This document shows, one piece after another, positions 47,227-57,400 of a stretch of DNA of 64,000 nucleotides. Below the pieces are notes generated by a model that did no database searches, was not told the DNA's origin, and saw only the letters and a list, made by a program, of their open reading frames with translations. Made by a program: the position numbers and the translations under genes. How positions within the stretch are numbered: position 1 is the first letter of the stretch; every line of letters begins with the position of its first letter. Origin of the DNA: Gleimia hominis (GTDB lineage: Bacteria; Actinomycetota; Actinomycetes; Actinomycetales; Actinomycetaceae); NCBI RefSeq assembly GCF_002871945.2, contig NZ_CP126963.1, forward strand, positions 496,001-560,000, written 5' to 3'.

Positions 47227-47715
47227 CTAAGCTGGGGGAATCAGTTCGGGCAGTTCCTCCATAGCTTGTTTGATGCATAACCGGGCTGTGTTGAAAGCCA
47301 ACTGGAACTGTTCAATCGTCATTCCAGCTTCCGCGTAGAACGCGCAGTCAAGGCGAATCACCCACTGTTTCCCAACGCGCGCTACGTACGCGTTCGGGTA
47401 GTGCCACCGGGCGTTCCACTCATTTGTCGCATCCGTCAGCAGGTGCATGGCTTTTTCCACGTCCTCGAGCGTGTCGTCCGGTTGCCCGCCGAAAGAAGCG
47501 CCGGGGGAGGGCACGGGAAATTCTGACTTTATGAGCATCCACACATGATCGCTTGACACTCCCACGTTTAACGCCATGTCGTCGACCACCACGTCCACTG
47601 CCGCTTCTTGCTGCGCGACGATTTCGATTTGGCACAGTTCCAAGAGCTGGCCTAGCCGGTTCATGTCAAGAGGGTAGAACAGTTGGTGGTTACGCATCGC
47701 TATCGGGCCCCTCAT
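47227..47715 (-). CDS. YbjN domain-containing protein (second of a pair)
   Basis: The 162 residues resemble the YbjN/type III secretion chaperone-like fold: a helix (RLGQLLELCQIEIVAQ), a beta-sheet (HVWMLIKSEFPVP, WVIRLDCAFYAEAG) and a C-terminal helix (IEQFQLAFNTARLCIKQAMEEL). Starts at ATG 47713-47715 inside the end of the neighbouring YbjN-like gene (26-base overlap), or at ATG 47697. The two probably act together. Their molecular role is not known in actinobacteria. Confidence 0.75.
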   Translation of the reverse strand: MRGPIAMRNHQLFYPLDMNRLGQLLELCQIEIVAQQEAAVDVVVDDMALNVGVSSDHVWMLIKSEFPVPSPGASFGGQPDDTLEDVEKAMHLLTDATNEWNARWHYPNAYVARVGKQWVIRLDCAFYAEAGMTIEQFQLAFNTARLCIKQAMEELPELIPPA

Positions 47716-48160
47716 TCTCCCACGGGTCCGGAAATGCGGTGCTGAGCTGGCTTAAAACGTAGTTTGTGGAACCAATAATAAGGTTGAGTTCTTGCAGGAT
47801 CTGCGTATCTGTTGCCCCCGCGCCCCAGTTGAACGCCCACGAGGCTTTGAACCGGATCTTCCCTTCATCCATCACGTAGTACGCGATTTTGGGGGCGTAG
47901 ATAGTGCCGTTTAACCGCTGCACCACGTTCTTAACTTCCCGCAGGTACGCGATGTTCACCGACCGACCCCAGGGGGCGTGGATGCGCCACAGGTATTGCC
48001 CGTTTTCAATTGCCGAGTGTGTGAGTTCCATGAAATGACTGTAGAACGGGATGATTGCACGACCGTCCGTGTCGGCGACACACTGAAACTTCGCTTGTTC
48101 TAACGCGGCGTACACCCGTTGCGGGGTTGCCGCTTGCAAAGATGCGGCTTGGTCGAACAT
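47690..48160 (-). CDS. YbjN domain-containing protein (first of a pair)
   Basis: The 156 residues repeat the layout of the next gene: helix RVYAALEQAKFQCVADTD, strands (QYLWRIHAPWGRSVNIAY, YYVMDEGKIRFKASWAFNW), then helix ILQELNLIIGSTNYVLSQL. The two genes look like an ancient duplication. ATG 48158-48160 has a TAGACT box six bases upstream and no Shine-Dalgarno. Confidence 0.78.
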   Translation of the reverse strand: MFDQAASLQAATPQRVYAALEQAKFQCVADTDGRAIIPFYSHFMELTHSAIENGQYLWRIHAPWGRSVNIAYLREVKNVVQRLNGTIYAPKIAYYVMDEGKIRFKASWAFNWGAGATDTQILQELNLIIGSTNYVLSQLSTAFPDPWENEGPDSDA

Positions 48161-48172
48161 GCGTCTAGTCTA
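48158..48172 (-). promoter_or_regulatory. Leaderless promoter of the YbjN pair
   Basis: On the minus strand TAGACT (48172-48167), six bases, ATG (48160-48158). Confidence 0.55.
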
Positions 48173-48210
48173 GTGGTTTTGTGTTTGGTGAGAAACCACG
48201 GGCCGACCGC

Positions 48211-48225
48211 TAAGCTGTATGCGTG
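48211..48225 (+). promoter_or_regulatory. Leaderless promoter of miaA
   Basis: TAAGCT (48211-48216), six bases, GTG 48223. Divergent from the YbjN promoter. Confidence 0.5.
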
Positions 48226-49128
48226 ATAGGGATCGTTGGTTCAACCGCCTCAGGTAAGTCCGCGCTCGGCATGGCGTTAGCGCAGCATCTGCAGGGTGCG
48301 ATTATTTCCGCGGACGCGTACGCGCTTTACCGGGGGATGGATATTGGAACGGCGAAGCCCTCAGCGCAAGATCGCGCACAAGTACCTCATTATCAAATAG
48401 ATGTTTTAGATATTCATGAGGTCGCGTCGGTGGCTGCCTACCAGCAGTACGCGCGGGCGGACGCGGATGTGATCGAGGCGGGCGGGCAGGTGCCAATCGC
48501 GGTGGGTGGTTCCGGATTGTACGTGCGGGCGCTGTTCGACCAAATGCATTTTCCGGGTACGGACTCGCGGGTACGTGAGCGGCTCCAAGCGGAAGCGGAC
48601 GAGTTAGGGAGCGCAGCTATGCACGCGCGGTTAGCGGCGGCCGATCCACAGGCGGCGCAGCGACTGCACCCAAATAATGCGCGTCGCATAGTGCGGGCCC
48701 TGGAGGTAATTGAGCTAACCGGCCAACCATTTAGTGCAACACTGCCCAAAGAAGAGTTTGCGCGGCCCAGCGTACTCATCGGGGTGAGACGCGAAAATGA
48801 CGACGTGGACCAGCGGATAACTGCCCGCACGAAACAGATGTTCCAGACGGGGTGGGTGGAAGAAGTGCGCTCACTCATGCGCCGCGGGTTCGCTGCCACA
48901 CCCACCGCGGTGCGGGCCACGGGCTACCGAGCAGTCATGGACCTCATAGATGGCGAGCTAACCTTGCAGGAAACGGTGGATGCCGTGTGTTTACAAACCC
49001 GTCAGCTGGTGCGCCGGCAAGTAAAATGGTTCCGGAAAGACCCGCGCATCCACTGGCTGAACGCCACAGAGATGAGCCAAGACCAGCTGGTGGATCAGGC
49101 GTTGCGCATAATCCGCAAAATGCGGTAA
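48223..49128 (+). CDS. miaA: tRNA dimethylallyltransferase
   Basis: Adds the isopentenyl group to A37 of tRNAs reading UNN codons; MiaB then modifies it. The 301 residues start with the P-loop GIVGSTASGKSALG and continue with ISADAYALYRGMDIGTAKPS (usually DSMQVY, here ADAYALY), PHYQIDVLDIHE and GGSGLYVRALFD. The DSxQ substitution at the prenyl-acceptor site is typical of some actinobacteria. GTG start. Its end overlaps the convergent methyltransferase gene by 34 bases. Confidence 0.94.
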   Translation: MIGIVGSTASGKSALGMALAQHLQGAIISADAYALYRGMDIGTAKPSAQDRAQVPHYQIDVLDIHEVASVAAYQQYARADADVIEAGGQVPIAVGGSGLYVRALFDQMHFPGTDSRVRERLQAEADELGSAAMHARLAAADPQAAQRLHPNNARRIVRALEVIELTGQPFSATLPKEEFARPSVLIGVRRENDDVDQRITARTKQMFQTGWVEEVRSLMRRGFAATPTAVRATGYRAVMDLIDGELTLQETVDAVCLQTRQLVRRQVKWFRKDPRIHWLNATEMSQDQLVDQALRIIRKMR

Positions 49129-49763
49129 CCCTTCTTCGAGGCGGCGCGCTGTGCATCCCAACCCTGCGCCGCGGCCCAGCGTTGGAACGAATCCGCACCG
49201 AGGTTCCGGGCGATCACCAACCAGGCTTGACCGTTTGGTGACAAATACTGCATCCACTGCGTGATCATGGTCTGCAACGCGTCTTTCCCCACGCGGATCG
49301 GTGGGTTCGACCAGATGCAATCGAACTGTAAAGATTCTTCTTGAGCGCGCGCCAGTGCCTCATCGGCTTTTAAGACCGTCAGATTTGAGCAGCCGTTAAC
49401 ACGCGCGTTCTGACGCGTAAGTTCCAGGGCACGGGTATTCACGTCAACGCCCCACACGTGGGCCTGAGGGCGCTCTTTCGCCATCGCCAACGCCAGCGGA
49501 CCCCAACCGCATCCTAAATCTAAAAACAAACCACTTTCAGGTAAAGGCGGAGCTTTCTTGAGAAGAGAGGCGGTCCCAAGGTCTAACCGGTGCGCGGAAA
49601 ACACGGACGACGCGGTTTTCACGTCGAAGTCAAACCCGCGGGCACTAAAGCTCAAAGACTCAGTTTCGGCGTTCGTTGCTGCTTGCGTATCAGTGAAGTA
49701 ATGGCTCACACGCATTAGGATACCGGAAACGTGTGCACTCTCTGGAGATACGCGGAAAGACAT
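49095..49763 (-). CDS. RsmC-like class I rRNA methyltransferase
   Basis: SAM-dependent methyltransferase of 222 residues like the C-terminal half of 16S rRNA m2G1207 methyltransferase RsmC. Motif I is LFLDLGCGWGPLALAMA, then VWGVDVNTRALELTRQNARVNG, and the catalytic NPPIRVGK. The N-terminal RsmC duplicate domain is absent. ATG 49761-49763 or 49713-49715 may be the start. It is divergent from hflX, 17 bases apart, and convergent with miaA. Confidence 0.88.
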   Translation of the reverse strand: MSFRVSPESAHVSGILMRVSHYFTDTQAATNAETESLSFSARGFDFDVKTASSVFSAHRLDLGTASLLKKAPPLPESGLFLDLGCGWGPLALAMAKERPQAHVWGVDVNTRALELTRQNARVNGCSNLTVLKADEALARAQEESLQFDCIWSNPPIRVGKDALQTMITQWMQYLSPNGQAWLVIARNLGADSFQRWAAAQGWDAQRAASKKGYRILRIMRNA

Positions 49764-49780
49764 GAGAAAATAGAGCCAGT

Positions 49781-51307
49781 ATGGCTAAAAATGAGGTTTC
49801 TTCGGCTCACTCTGATGATGCAGAACTAGAACGCGCCCGTGCGGTCGTGCAACGCGTTTTGGAACGGCAAAAACGTCGCCCCGTGGCGCAGGCACTTAGT
49901 TCCACTACCGAGCAGCATGAGGAAGGCGCGGGAAGCCTCGAGCGGCAAGCCCGGGCCGCGCGCGGGGCTCTGCGGCAAGACCGCGTGGCGAGCGCGGAAC
50001 TGGAAGAAGTTTCCGAAGTTGAGTACCGGCAAGTGCGGTTAGAGCGCGTGGTCCTCGTCGGAATCTACGCGCATTCACAGCGGGACGCGCAAAACTCCCT
50101 CAACGAACTCGATGCCCTGGCCCGCACAGCCGGGTCCGCGGTGGTGGGCCACATGCTGCAGCGGCGGGACATGCCGGACACGGCCACGTACTTGGGTTCG
50201 GGGAAAGCAAAAGAACTCGCGCGCCTCGTGCGGTCAACGGGGGCGGACACGGTGATTGTGGACTCGGAACTCGCCCCTTCACAGCGCCGCGCACTAGAAG
50301 ATGTGGTGCAGGTTAAAGTGGTGGACCGCACGGCGTTAATCCTCGACATTTTCGCGCAGCACGCCCAGTCGCGCGAAGGCAAGGCGCAAGTTGAGTTAGC
50401 GCAACTGGAGTACCTGCTGCCGCGACTGCGTGGCTGGGGTGAGTCCATGTCCCGCCAATCTGGTGGCCGCGTTGCGGGTGGTGAAGGCATTGGATCGCGC
50501 GGGCCGGGGGAGACGAAAATAGAGCTCGACCGGCGGCGTATCCGCTCGCGCATGGCCCGTCTGCGCCGGCAAATCAAAAACATGCGGCCCGCCCGGCAGA
50601 CCCGGCGCCACCACCGCCGAATGGGGCGGATCCCGTCGGTTGCGATCGCGGGATACACGAACGCAGGTAAGTCGACGCTACTGAACCGGCTCACGGGGGC
50701 GGAAGTGATGGTTGAAGACGCGCTGTTCGCCACCCTCGACCCCACCGTGCGGATGGCACAAACCCCAGATGGGCGCGAATACACCCTGGTAGACACCGTT
50801 GGGTTCGTGCGCAACCTCCCAACCCAGCTTGTGGAAGCCTTCCGTTCTACGCTTGAGGAAGTGGGGGAAGCGGACGTTATCGTGCACGTCGTGGACGCGG
50901 CCCATCCCGAACCGTTCGCGCAGATCCGCGCGGTGAACGAAGTGTTAGAAACAATCGACGGCGCCGCGCATATTCCTCAGGTCATAGCGTTGAACAAAGC
51001 GGATCTAGCTCCCGCAGCGGACCTGGCGATTCTGCGGTCGCGACTGCCCAGAGCGGTTGCGGTTTCCGCTCGGACCGGTGCGGGCATTGACGAACTTGCA
51101 GAACTGATCGCCCAGACCCTACCTCGCCCCGATGTGCACGTGGACGTGGTGGTGCCATACGAACACGGGGACCTGGTGAATAGTTTCCACGAGACCGGAC
51201 AGATCGAACAGGAAGAATACCTGGAAACCGGCACCCGCCTCGTGGGGCGCGTGAACGGATCTTTAGCGCACCGATTACAAGAGGTGGACGTCGCAAATGG
51301 CCAGTGA
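49781..51307 (+). CDS. hflX: GTPase HflX
   Basis: Ribosome-associated GTPase that rescues or splits stalled ribosomes. The 508 residues have an N-terminal domain (VGHMLQRRDMPDTATYLGSG), a coiled coil (GPGETKIELDRRRIRSRMARLRRQI), and the G domain: GYTNAGKST, DTVGFVRNLP, NKADL, then a short C-terminal domain. The dinG start lies inside its last codons. The upstream gap with the methyltransferase gene is only 17 bases. Confidence 0.96.
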   Translation: MAKNEVSSAHSDDAELERARAVVQRVLERQKRRPVAQALSSTTEQHEEGAGSLERQARAARGALRQDRVASAELEEVSEVEYRQVRLERVVLVGIYAHSQRDAQNSLNELDALARTAGSAVVGHMLQRRDMPDTATYLGSGKAKELARLVRSTGADTVIVDSELAPSQRRALEDVVQVKVVDRTALILDIFAQHAQSREGKAQVELAQLEYLLPRLRGWGESMSRQSGGRVAGGEGIGSRGPGETKIELDRRRIRSRMARLRRQIKNMRPARQTRRHHRRMGRIPSVAIAGYTNAGKSTLLNRLTGAEVMVEDALFATLDPTVRMAQTPDGREYTLVDTVGFVRNLPTQLVEAFRSTLEEVGEADVIVHVVDAAHPEPFAQIRAVNEVLETIDGAAHIPQVIALNKADLAPAADLAILRSRLPRAVAVSARTGAGIDELAELIAQTLPRPDVHVDVVVPYEHGDLVNSFHETGQIEQEEYLETGTRLVGRVNGSLAHRLQEVDVANGQ

Positions 51308-53201
51308 AGACCAAGACTTACTGCGCCGCGTAGTCGACTCGTTCAACGGAAAAGAACGGGCTGGCCAGCAGAAAATGGTGGACGCGGTAGCCAGTGCACT
51401 GGACGAGCAGCAGCGACTACTCGTAGAGGCCGGCACCGGCACGGGAAAATCACTGGGCTACTTAGTGCCCGCCATGCGCCGGGCGGTGGAACATTCCGAG
51501 CGCATCGTAATCTCCACCGCCACACTGGCTTTGCAACGCCAGATCCTCACTAAGGACGCCCCGCAGGTAGCAGCCGCGATGGACGCGGACGTGGACGTGG
51601 CCGTGCTGAAAGGGTGGTCAAACTACCTATGTATGCACAAGGTGTCGGGCGGCTACCCCGATGATGACGACACGTTGTTCGCCCCCGCTCCCTCCTCAAG
51701 CACCGGCAAACAGGTGGTGCGGCTGCGAGCGTGGGCAGAAGAGACCACTACGGGGGACCGCGATGACCTCACCCCCGGAGTTAACAATGAGGCGTGGCGA
51801 GCCGTGTCAGTAAACACTAACCAGTGTTTAGGAACCGCCTGCCCAATGCGGGCCGAATGCTTTCCCGCTCGGGCCCGCGAGGCAGCTGCTAAAGCCCAGA
51901 TCGTCGTCACCAACCACTCAATGCTCGGAATCCACGCCGGTACAGACAACCGCATTCTCGGTGAGTTCGACGCCCTCATAGTCGACGAGTCCCACGATCT
52001 AGCTCGCGTTGTTCGCGACCAGTCCGCCCGGCAGCTCGCCCCAAACTGGGTGTCCTCACGCGCCCGGAGGGTTACGCGCCGCTCCAGCGTGGACACGCAC
52101 GCACTCGAGGACGGCTCTGAACTGTTCAACACCGCGTTAGAATCCCTCGACGAAGGCCTTCTTACTGTGCGCCCACCCGAACTCGTCGAAGCCCTCTGTG
52201 CCGTCGACTCCCAGGTACGCGACGTAGTGCGACAAATCGGAGCACAGCCCGGGTTAGAAGCGATCGACAAGAAACTGGCGCTCGCGGCCCTGTCTGACAC
52301 CCAAGCGTTCTTGGATGCGTGGGGGCGGGATCCGGAGCGGATGATCACCTGGGTGTCGCGGTCAAAAGATGAGCAGCAGACGTATCTGAACTGCGCCCCG
52401 TTAGACGTGGCGGGAGCCATTGCGCACAACCTGTTTGCCGAACGTGGCTGCGTCCTCACGTCCGCGACCCTCAAGCTCGCGGGCTCGTTCACATCCATGG
52501 CGCGCGAGACCGGTGCATCACTGCTGCCGGGCACGGTGCACACCCTCGACGTTGGAACCCCATTTGCCCCAGAAAAACAGGGGATCCTCTACGTGGCTTC
52601 GCATCTGCAGGTGCCGGGCAGGTCGGGGGTGAATGCCGATGCCCTCACAGAACTCGTTGAACTCACCCAAGCGGCGGGTGGGGGCGCGCTCGCCCTGTTC
52701 TCATCCCGCGTGGGTGCCCAAGAAGGGGCGGCCGCATTGCGCGAAGCACTGGATGTACCCGTTTATGTGCAGGGGGAAGAACAGTTACCCGCACTGATCA
52801 ATAAGTTCGCAGCAGAGGAAGACTCGTGCCTTGTAGGCACCTTGTCGCTGTGGCAAGGAATAGATGTAAAAGGGCATGCGTGCCGACTCATCACGATCGA
52901 CCGGATTCCGTTTCCGGTGCCCTCCGACCCGGTGGTGGCAGCCCGGAACCGCGAAGTTGCAAAACGCGGGGGGAATCCATTTAGGGTGGTGTCGCTCGAC
53001 CACGCGGCCCTTTTGATGCGCCAAGCAGCAGGCAGGTTACTGCGCTGTGATGAAGACCGGGGGATGGTTGCGATTCTTGATTCCCGGGTGGCGAGCCGTG
53101 GCTACGGTAAATATCTTTTGACTTCGCTGCCGCGCATGTGGCGTACCGACCAAAAGTCCGTTGCTTTATCCGCTTTAAGGCGTTTGAATGGTGGTAACTG
53201 A
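51297..53201 (+). CDS. dinG: DinG/YoaA-type ATP-dependent DNA helicase
   Basis: XPD-like superfamily 2 helicase. Walker A is EAGTGTGKSLGYLVP (residues 42-56), the DEAH-like box is VDESHDLARV, and four cysteines for an Fe-S cluster are visible in SNYLCMHK, CLGTACPMRAEC. The C-terminal motifs GTLSLWQGIDVKG and RQAAGRLLRCDEDRG complete the set. The exonuclease domain of some DinG proteins is absent. ATG lies 11 bases inside hflX, so it is translationally coupled. Confidence 0.93.
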   Translation: MASEDQDLLRRVVDSFNGKERAGQQKMVDAVASALDEQQRLLVEAGTGTGKSLGYLVPAMRRAVEHSERIVISTATLALQRQILTKDAPQVAAAMDADVDVAVLKGWSNYLCMHKVSGGYPDDDDTLFAPAPSSSTGKQVVRLRAWAEETTTGDRDDLTPGVNNEAWRAVSVNTNQCLGTACPMRAECFPARAREAAAKAQIVVTNHSMLGIHAGTDNRILGEFDALIVDESHDLARVVRDQSARQLAPNWVSSRARRVTRRSSVDTHALEDGSELFNTALESLDEGLLTVRPPELVEALCAVDSQVRDVVRQIGAQPGLEAIDKKLALAALSDTQAFLDAWGRDPERMITWVSRSKDEQQTYLNCAPLDVAGAIAHNLFAERGCVLTSATLKLAGSFTSMARETGASLLPGTVHTLDVGTPFAPEKQGILYVASHLQVPGRSGVNADALTELVELTQAAGGGALALFSSRVGAQEGAAALREALDVPVYVQGEEQLPALINKFAAEEDSCLVGTLSLWQGIDVKGHACRLITIDRIPFPVPSDPVVAARNREVAKRGGNPFRVVSLDHAALLMRQAAGRLLRCDEDRGMVAILDSRVASRGYGKYLLTSLPRMWRTDQKSVALSALRRLNGGN

Positions 53202-53234
53202 CCTTGATCAGTTTCAGAAATGGAGAAAACAGCT

Positions 53235-54227
53235 ATGAGCAGCACTACCCCTAAGTCGTTATACCCGTCCCACGTGCCAGGTGGCCCGTCGAAAATCAGT
53301 GTTGTGGGTGCGGGCGCGGTGGGGACCGCGGTCGCATATGCGTCAGCTATTCGCGGTGACGCGCGCAAAATCGCGCTCTTTGACATTAATAAAGAAAAAG
53401 TTGAAGCCGAAGCGATGGACATTGCCCACGGCATCCAGTTCACGGGCTGCGGTTCCGTGGAGGGATCAGATGACATCGCGGTGATTGAAAACTCTGACCT
53501 GGTGATTATTACGGCGGGGGCGAAGCAGAAACCGGGGCAGACGCGTTTGGATCTAGCGGAGTCCACCGTAAATCTGATGCGCAAGATTGTGCCTCAAGTA
53601 TGCGAATACGCGCCGAACGCGGTGCAAATGTATATTACGAACCCGGTGGATGTGGTGACGTATGCGGCGCTCAAGATTTCGGGTTTGCCGCGCAACCAAG
53701 TGTTCGGTTCCGGAACGGTGCTGGACACGTCACGCCTGCGGTACCTAGTATCGCGGCACACGGGGGTTGCAATTAAAAATATTCACGCGTACGTGGCCGG
53801 TGAGCACGGTGATTCCGAAGTTGCGTTGTGGTCCAGTGCGGAGATTGGTAACGTCCCGCTGCGCCATTGGGGGCCCACTGTGGATGGGCGGATTTTTGAC
53901 CGCCAGTTGCGTGACGAAATTGCGCATGAGGTAGTGCAGTCTGCATACCGGATTATTGAAGGTAAAGGGGCTACTAACTACGCGATTGGTTTGGCAGCGA
54001 CTAATATTGCGTCCGCGGTGCTGCGCGACGAGAACCGGGTGTTGACGATTTCGTCAATGCTGGATGATTGGCAGGGGATCTCAGATATTGTGATGGCCGC
54101 ACCGACTTTAGTTGACCGGCAGGGGGCCGGGCGGGTGTTGGAACCGCCGCTGACGCTGCATGAACGCGACGGGCTAACGCGGTCCGCTGAAAACCTGCGT
54201 GAGGTCGCGAAGAGCCTGGGTCTGTAG
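53235..54227 (+). CDS. ldh: L-lactate dehydrogenase
   Basis: Reduces pyruvate to L-lactate with NADH. The 330 residues have the NAD motif VVGAGAVGTAVAYAS, YITNPVDVVTYAAL, the catalytic-His block AGEHGDSEVALWSSA, and the conserved FGSGTVLDTSRLRYL, which favours LDH over malate dehydrogenase. GGAG at a spacing of nine before ATG 53235 fixes the start; ATG 53220 would add five residues. It suggests a fermentative life style. A strong bidirectional hairpin follows. Confidence 0.96.
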   Translation: MSSTTPKSLYPSHVPGGPSKISVVGAGAVGTAVAYASAIRGDARKIALFDINKEKVEAEAMDIAHGIQFTGCGSVEGSDDIAVIENSDLVIITAGAKQKPGQTRLDLAESTVNLMRKIVPQVCEYAPNAVQMYITNPVDVVTYAALKISGLPRNQVFGSGTVLDTSRLRYLVSRHTGVAIKNIHAYVAGEHGDSEVALWSSAEIGNVPLRHWGPTVDGRIFDRQLRDEIAHEVVQSAYRIIEGKGATNYAIGLAATNIASAVLRDENRVLTISSMLDDWQGISDIVMAAPTLVDRQGAGRVLEPPLTLHERDGLTRSAENLREVAKSLGL

Positions 54228-54281
54228 TTTTCCCTAGTCTTGTGTGCGGATGGTTGCGTCCACCCACGCAAGGTGAAGTAA

Positions 54282-54317
54282 GAGGGGGTCTGTGGAGTTA
54301 ACTCCACAGACCCCCTC
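54282..54317. terminator. Bidirectional terminator between ldh and the GH101 gene
   Basis: Perfect 36-base palindrome, arm GAGGGGGTCTGTGGAGTT and its complement, with effectively a TTAA loop. It lies between two convergent genes. On the plus strand ATTTAC follows; no long T-run. Confidence 0.8.
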
Positions 54318-54419
54318 ATTTACATCTGCACCCGTACTACCAGGTCTGGAGTAGATCCGGGTCTGAGTGGCCCCGAAGTCTGGCAACTGGATTGCGCCAG
54401 ACCGCGGGTACCAAACTCT

Positions 54420-57400
54420 TTACTTCTGGGTCCTGCGCCGGGCCAGTACCAGCCCCGTGCCCAACACCCCAGCGCACGCTGCGAGTGTGAGCCAGCCAGC
54501 TACTTGAGCGCCGGTGCGGGAGAGCGAACCGTGCTTACCACCAGTGGGCTGCTTGTGCCCGGGCTTACCCGGGGTAGTGGCCCCACCACCGGGGGTCTGT
54601 GCATTGCCACCTTCACCAGGCTCGTCGGTCTGCACGGGTGGTACCGGCTGCTCGGACCCACCCGGTTCGGTTGGTTCCGTGGTCGGCTCATCCGTGCTAC
54701 CTGGTTCGGTTGGTTCCGTGGTCGAACCGTCGGTCTTGCAGTTGCCACCGAGGCGGATCTCAGCTGCCCCACCGAAATCCTGGCCATTGAGCGCATTCTT
54801 CTGCACCATCTTTGCGTACGAGCCTTCCACCGGGTCGAACTCGAATACCTGCGGTTTAGTGCTGTCGGTCAGCGATGCGGACACAACCGGGTCACCCCAG
54901 TTCTTGCCATCCTTCGAGATGAATAGGTCGAAGTCCTTAACCCGACCGTTCTGCGCGTTCCCACGCGTCGTGTACTCAAATCCCGTGATTGTGCAGCGCG
55001 CCCCCTCCTGGGCCGCTTCGGCTGGCCGCACCGTAATCCAATGCGGGTACTTCGCTACCGACGGCGAGTACTCGGTGTGCCAGTACGTATTGGGATTGCC
55101 ATCTACCGCTGCACTAGCAGGACCGTTCGGTTCCGGTTCGCCCGACTTCTGCTCCGAGCTCACGCCCTCAACCGTCAACTTCTTGAACGGGTTGAGCAGT
55201 GTCAGATGCTGCGGGTCGATTGTGAACCGGCGTTCACTGGTGCGTTCCTCACCGTTTTCCGTCCACGTGGGTTGGAATACGATGTCGTCGGCCTTCGCGT
55301 TCCGAGGCAGTGTGAGCTCCCAGTGCGCAACTGATTTCTCGCCCGGCTTCACGGCATTAACACCGTCTTTCACCGGTTTAAGCGACCAGCCTTGCGGTAC
55401 CTTCACCGAGTGCTTCACGTCCTCCAACGCGCCTTGAATGGCCTCCACAGAGGTGGTGACGTCGAACGCGAGCGTTTGTTTATCACCGGAATCCACGCGT
55501 TTCACATCCAGGTTGATCGCCGGTTCAGTTTCCAGCCGTTCCACCCGGAAGTTGTCGATCACCAGGTCCGCTTGCGGATACTTACCTTGGTTGAGAATCC
55601 CTAGGTACACCGGGTCTTTCGCATCAACCGTGAACTCCTGCTTGAACTGTGCGGTACCTTTACCGGCTTTACCCGCACCCGCCGGGTCGCGGTCAACCCC
55701 CTTGTAGCCCGTACCACGAGCCATCTTCAAAGGCCACTTGTCCGCGGCGTATTCAGACCATCCCTTGTCACCGGGCTTATCCACCCCGAGGAACAACGTG
55801 TAGTCGTCATCAAACGCAGTCTGGTAGTCGAACGACACGCGGTACTTGTAGCCGCGCTCCAGCGGGACAGAAGCTTGCGTGGTGCGCAAGATCAGCCCCG
55901 GGTTCTCCTGGTGTGCCATGAGCGACCATTCCCCATCGAGCACGTTGTCGAGGTACTTCCCGCCCTCAGTTGCGGTGCTGTCCTTATCCTCGATAATGCC
56001 GTACCAGCCGGATTGCGAGAATGGAACGTGCTTGCGCGCCAACTGGGTGCGTGCGTCACCGGTCTTGTTTGAAGACCCGGTCACGAACGGCCAGTAGCCG
56101 TCGTCTACGTCCTCAAAATCGGTGAATACTATGGTCTTATCCGTCTTGTTCGGATCTGTGGGGGGTTGCCACTCGACGATCCGCAGATCATCGACTGCCA
56201 CTTTCGCGTCCCCTGCTTCGGCCGCAATCGTGAATGTGAACGGTTTCCCATCCGTCTTAAACCGCACCGGGACGCGTTGGAAGTACTTACCTAGCTTCTC
56301 GTCCGAAGCAGTGGCGTTGAGCGCAGAAGAAGCGTTGATCTCAGTCACTGCTTTACCGGTTTCACCGACTTGGTTAGCGATCGGCGAAACGCCCTCACCG
56401 GTAGCGGAAACCGTTACTGGCCGGGTCTTCCCAGGTTGGATTTCAACCCAAGCCCACGCGGAATACGTGCCCGCTGGAACCTTGAGTTCTTGTGAAATCA
56501 CAGCCTTATCAGCTCCCAGAACCGCCTGCTTATTGTTGCGGTTCGACGTTTCAACCGAGGTGTTCCCCTCCGTGTCGTACGCGTCAGGGGTTCCCGAGAA
56601 GAAACCCGGATCCGTTATGTTCGATCCCTGTCCCCAGTTAGGCTCAGGCTTCTGCGGAAGTTCCGAAGTGGGGTAGAGAACGTAGGCCGCGCCCTTATCC
56701 GTTTGCGGAAGAGAGACGGAACCATTCGAAACAGACACGTCCGAAATCTTCTGTCGGCCCGTATCCGTGAGTTTGTACAGCGTCAGCGCGCTCTGCCCAG
56801 ACCACGTATTAGTAAGCTTCCAGGTGCTTGCTTTCCCAGAATCGTTCCAGTAGTACAAGCGGTCCTTCCCACCATCAGCCCACGGCAGCAGGTAGGAACC
56901 GTTTTCGTAAACGGTTGCGCCGTCGAACTCGATCTTGCGGTTCTTCGGAATTTCATCGCCACCGATGGAATCCAGTGGGGAGGTTACTTTAGTGCCGTCC
57001 TCAAACTGGATTTCGTGGTCTCCCCAGCGCATAATCTGCGAGCGCTGCAAGAACTTCGCGGGCAGGTTGCGTTCCCACACGTTTTGGATGAACGCGTTGT
57101 AGTCCACGTGTCCGGTCCAGCCTTCGAACTCCACGGTATTTGGGTTCCCGAGCATCGGGTCGGGGTTGAACGTGTCGCGCCCTGAGTTGTAAACCATGCG
57201 GAACAGCTTGGAGTTAATCCCCTTATTGGTTGAACCACCGTATTTCTCGTCGTTCGCCCAGTGCGACCACGTGTTCACGTTCGGTAGCGCATCCGACCAT
57301 TCGGAACCTTGCCGCCATCCCTGCTTAGCGATTTCCTCAGAGAACCGGACGCCTTCCCACCCACGCGGGTAGTAAACGTCCCAGTACAACCAGTTCAGGT

